A DNA stretch of 64,000 bases from Micromonospora sp. H61 (GTDB taxonomy: Bacteria > Actinomycetota > Actinomycetes > Mycobacteriales > Micromonosporaceae): assembly GCF_018070325.1 (NCBI RefSeq), contig NZ_JAGPXY010000004.1, positions 62,001-126,000 of the forward strand, given 5' to 3'. Shown here one piece after another: positions 61,697-64,000 of the stretch (positions are counted from its first letter, which is position 1; the number at the start of each line of letters is the position of its first letter). The notes under the pieces are model-generated. The model made no database searches. It was not told the origin of the DNA and worked only from the letters and a program-made list of their open reading frames with translations. A program made the position numbers and the translations under genes.

Positions 61697-61932
61697 CGTC
61701 CGCCTCCGTCCGCCCCTCGCTACCAACGAGCCGGCCACCAGCGGAGTTGCGTCAACGCTCACGTGGTGTCTGGCGTGGCGCCCCACACGCTGCTGTCCCT
61801 GAGGCGCAGGTCGTGCGGCTGAGCGCGGATGACGAGCGCCGCCGGGAGGTTGCCTGCTCGATACCCTGCGTCTGTGCGCCGACCTCCACCTCATGACACA
61901 AACCGCTCGCATGGGACCCAGGTGCGCGGTGG

Positions 61933-62346
61933 ATGAGGTGGAGGAGGTGTGGACGCACGCCGAGCTGGGATGACCTGAACATCATCTGGAACCACGCCGC
62001 TGACTACGGCGCTGACGGAGAGGCTCCCGACGGCACTCCACCCGGGATCGTGCAGCTGTCGTATCTGCTACGTGTCTACAACTCAGTGATGGGTGGTGGC
62101 CTGGGCTTCGCTCTTGAGGTGAACGAGCCCTTCCGGCTGAGACGGGCCATGGACGCGATGCGGTACTTCGGTTTGGCGGAACTCGCCGAGCTGCTAACAG
62201 ACGTCATCGAGCACGACCTGGACGGTGACCGCGCCGATTCCCCGGACGACGACCTGGAGACCCTCCTCGGCCCTCGAGGCGAGCCCCTAGCGACTGCGTT
62301 CAGAGCCAGAGCTGCTGACAGCCCCGCCGACTTCGGCCTGGAATGA
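61933..62346 (+). CDS. Hypothetical acidic protein, DMP19-like
   Basis: A 137-residue protein. The body (DDLNIIWNHAADYGADGE, QLSYLLRVYNSVMGGGLGFA, LRRAMDAMRYFGLAELAELL) resembles DMP19/DUF4375-type proteins, some of which mimic DNA or act as immunity proteins; the fit is only moderate. The start is uncertain: ATG 61933 gives a basic first ten residues that look non-native, and a shorter form beginning near DDLN may be real. The 236-base gap to LtrA holds no other gene. Confidence 0.55.
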   Translation: MRWRRCGRTPSWDDLNIIWNHAADYGADGEAPDGTPPGIVQLSYLLRVYNSVMGGGLGFALEVNEPFRLRRAMDAMRYFGLAELAELLTDVIEHDLDGDRADSPDDDLETLLGPRGEPLATAFRARAADSPADFGLE

Positions 62347-62390
62347 CGGCGGCGCGTCTGGCGTGACCGTGACGGGCGGGCGTTGACCGG

Positions 62391-62918
62391 TCATGGCACG
62401 AACGCGGAGGGCAGCCCGAGTTCGGCCCGGGCCACCTCGATGAAGCGGCGCTCCGTCTCCCACAGGGCGTCGAACCGATCCGCGGGCAACGCCTGGGCCT
62501 CGCTACCCGCTCGTGTGGCCGCCAGGAGCCGGGCCTGGCGCACCAGCTCCGACGAGCCGCTCACCACCTCGACATTGCCGGCCACCAGCCGAAGCGCGGT
62601 CTTGGTGCTCTCCAGCCGCTCCCGGTAGCGGCTTCCCTCGTCGTCGAAGAACGGCATGAGATCACCCGGATCACGCGGGCGCGGTACCGCTGTGATGCGC
62701 GCCGCCGGGTTGAGGACGTGGGCCACGTACTCCCGGACGGCGCTGATGAAGTCGGTGTACGCGTTCAGCCGGATGTCTCGCCACTGTCGATCCTGGTCGC
62801 GCCGCCACAGCCGATCCTGGGCCCGGACGGTGAGCCACCCACCGATCAGGACGGCCAGCATTGTCGTCGTCGCGGTGACACCCGCCTGGATCAGACTCAC
62901 CGGCACCACCGTTCGCAT
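62391..62918 (-). CDS. Hypothetical protein with one N-terminal helix
   Basis: A 175-residue protein from ATG 62916-62918 (MRTVVPVSLIQAGVTATTTM). One transmembrane helix spans about 8-28 (IQAGVTATTTMLAVLIGGWL), and the rest is a helical cytoplasmic domain with a positively charged start (RAQDRLWRRDQDRQWRDIR), likely coiled coil. Similar small proteins occur widely in actinobacteria without known role. I do not recognise the family. Confidence 0.65.
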   Translation of the reverse strand: MRTVVPVSLIQAGVTATTTMLAVLIGGWLTVRAQDRLWRRDQDRQWRDIRLNAYTDFISAVREYVAHVLNPAARITAVPRPRDPGDLMPFFDDEGSRYRERLESTKTALRLVAGNVEVVSGSSELVRQARLLAATRAGSEAQALPADRFDALWETERRFIEVARAELGLPSAFVP

Positions 62919-63078
62919 CGGTCGGTGACTCACCCTACCGCCCGTTGTCACCCGTCCCGCCGAAGGAATCCGTGCCGTCCTCCGCTCGCCGATTCCCAGG
63001 CCGTGGTGCAGGAATCAGTCACAAGATCGAACGGAACACGCAGACGTCGGTTTGATATAGATCTCAACCAATGTATTG

Positions 63079-63092
63079 TGGGAACGCTCCCA
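63079..63092. promoter_or_regulatory. CebR/CelR-type operator of the sugar dehydrogenase gene
   Basis: TGGGAACGCTCCCA matches the CebR consensus at 13 of 14 positions; only one central base differs. It lies 37 bases upstream of the ATG, overlapping the expected promoter, so binding should repress the gene. Confidence 0.75.
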
Positions 63093-63129
63093 GACCGTGT
63101 CCACCACCCACCTGCTCGAGGAGCTGAAC

Positions 63130-64000
63130 ATGTCACGACGACGTCGTCGCCCGGCCGCCATGCTGGCCGGGTTGCTCGTTCTGGCCCTGGCTGCGTCTCT
63201 GTCGCCACCATCGCCGGTGGCCGGCACCGCCGCGGCCGGCCCATCCAAACCCCGTGCTGTGGCACTCGCTGAGCTGACCGTGGTCTCCGAACGGGTGGCT
63301 TTCGGTCTGCAGCGTCCGATCGCGATCACTGGCCTGCCGGACGGCCGGATGCTGATCGCGGAGAAGAACGGCACTGTCCGCGCCTACCACCCCGACACCG
63401 GCCTGGCCCCCGACCCGGTGATCGACCTGACCGCCCGGATCGACGCGTCGGACAACGAGCGCGGCCTTCTCGGCATCACTCCGGCGCCGAACTTCGCGCG
63501 GACCGGGATGCTCTACGTGGCCTACACGAGCCTGCCGGCCGGCGCGCTGACCCTGGCGCGAGTGCCCATCAACGCTCCTGATCGGGTGCAGGTGCTGCTC
63601 ACCCAGGAGCACGCCGAGTACGGCAACCACAACGGCGGACAGGTGGCCTTCGGCCGCGACGGCTACCTCTACTGGTCCCTCGGCGACGGTGGCTTCGCGA
63701 ACGACCCGTTCAAGAGCGGCCAGAACCTCGGCACCCTGCTCGGCAAGATTCTGCGAATCGACGTCAACCGCAGCTGCGGGGGAAAGCCCTACTGCGTGCC
63801 CTACGACAACCCGTTCGTCCGCACGGCGGGCGCGCGGCCGGAAATCTGGGTCTACGGGCTGCGCAACCCGTGGAAGTTCTCCATCGACCCGGCCGACAAC
63901 TCGCTGTGGATCGGTGACGTCGGCCAGGGTCTGATCGAGGAGATCAACCACGTCCGCCCGTCGCAGCGTGGCGCGAACCTCGGCTGGTCCTGTCGAGAGG
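63130..64000 (+). CDS. Secreted PQQ-type sugar dehydrogenase, 3' end missing
   Basis: The first 290 residues of an exported soluble-glucose-dehydrogenase/sorbosone-dehydrogenase-like propeller; the frame is open to the window end. The signal peptide is MSRRRRRPAAMLAGLLVLAL with an A-rich cleavage region. Blades show AFGLQRPIAITGLPDGRML, ERGLLGITPAPNFARTGMLY, EYGNHNGGQVAFGRDGYLYW with the His near the expected catalytic site, GKILRIDVN and IWVYGLRNPWKFSIDP (conserved Arg). Cysteines in NRSCGGKPYCVP suggest a disulfide loop. Relatives oxidise aldoses with PQQ and often carry CBM2 tails; whether this one does is beyond the window. The CebR-type box links it to cellulose or xylan use. Confidence 0.88.
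   Translation, partial: MSRRRRRPAAMLAGLLVLALAASLSPPSPVAGTAAAGPSKPRAVALAELTVVSERVAFGLQRPIAITGLPDGRMLIAEKNGTVRAYHPDTGLAPDPVIDLTARIDASDNERGLLGITPAPNFARTGMLYVAYTSLPAGALTLARVPINAPDRVQVLLTQEHAEYGNHNGGQVAFGRDGYLYWSLGDGGFANDPFKSGQNLGTLLGKILRIDVNRSCGGKPYCVPYDNPFVRTAGARPEIWVYGLRNPWKFSIDPADNSLWIGDVGQGLIEEINHVRPSQRGANLGWSCRE

Noticed and set aside
60347..61822. A 491-codon plus-strand frame opposite ltrA
   Set aside because: Gln/Arg/His-rich low-complexity translation with no recognisable domain; ltrA on the other strand has clear family motifs.

Overview
The window is 64 kb of high-GC actinobacterial chromosome. The gene content (CBM2-linked xylanases, Tat or Sec secreted glycosidases, LacI-controlled sugar ABC transporters, GTG starts, ATGA/GTGA overlaps, SigE-family sigma factor, HelR-like helicase) fits a soil or plant-associated Micromonosporaceae member such as Micromonospora. 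That genus assignment is inference; no rRNA, tRNA or phage gene is present and no CRISPR array was seen.

Layout. 1-5.7 kb: the end of a GH11 xylanase-CBM2, a Ser/Thr kinase, an SGNH hydrolase, a RibD-like reductase and a CBM2-GH62 arabinofuranosidase behind a CebR-type operator. 5.8-8.3 kb: a scarred region with a decapitated secreted-protein gene and two inverted IS701-type transposase remnants bracketing an epoxide hydrolase. 8.3-14 kb: a four-gene redox operon (AhpD-like, DUF6220-like membrane protein, membrane-anchored multicopper oxidase, OsmC) divergent from a NarL-type two-component system. 14-17 kb: an unknown protein, a methyltransferase and an FGGY sugar kinase. 17-29 kb: an ABC importer (lipoprotein, ATPase, two permeases), a divergent LacI regulator, a large GH67 alpha-glucuronidase and a convergent GH95 fucosidase-family enzyme. 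29-38 kb: small housekeeping and regulatory genes, including an ECF sigma factor overlapped by a membrane-anchored repeat protein. 38-42.4 kb: a CHAT protease-NTPase-TPR protein of 1360 residues, divergent from a two-gene unit encoding a 53-residue protein and a membrane protein. 43.5-50 kb: a bxl-type xylobiose cluster (LacI, lipoprotein, two permeases, GH3). 50-56 kb: GH15, secreted small proteins and a HelR-like RNA-polymerase-associated helicase. 56-60.3 kb: a probable TetR regulon (alpha/beta hydrolase, flavin disulfide reductase, DUF308-like protein, EthD-like protein) linked by three near-identical palindromes. 60.4-64 kb: LtrA, two unknown genes and the start of a secreted PQQ-type sugar dehydrogenase with a second CebR-type operator.

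Functionally, the dominant theme is hemicellulose use. GH11, GH62 and GH67 cleave the backbone, arabinose and glucuronate substituents of xylan outside the cell; the bxl importer and the leaderless GH3 enzyme finish xylo-oligosaccharides inside; the second importer with the GH67/LacI/FGGY group is a candidate route for a glucuronic-acid-containing or other side-chain product. The most unusual parts are the CHAT-NTPase-TPR locus, the redox operon with its shared palindrome, and the multi-site TetR regulon.
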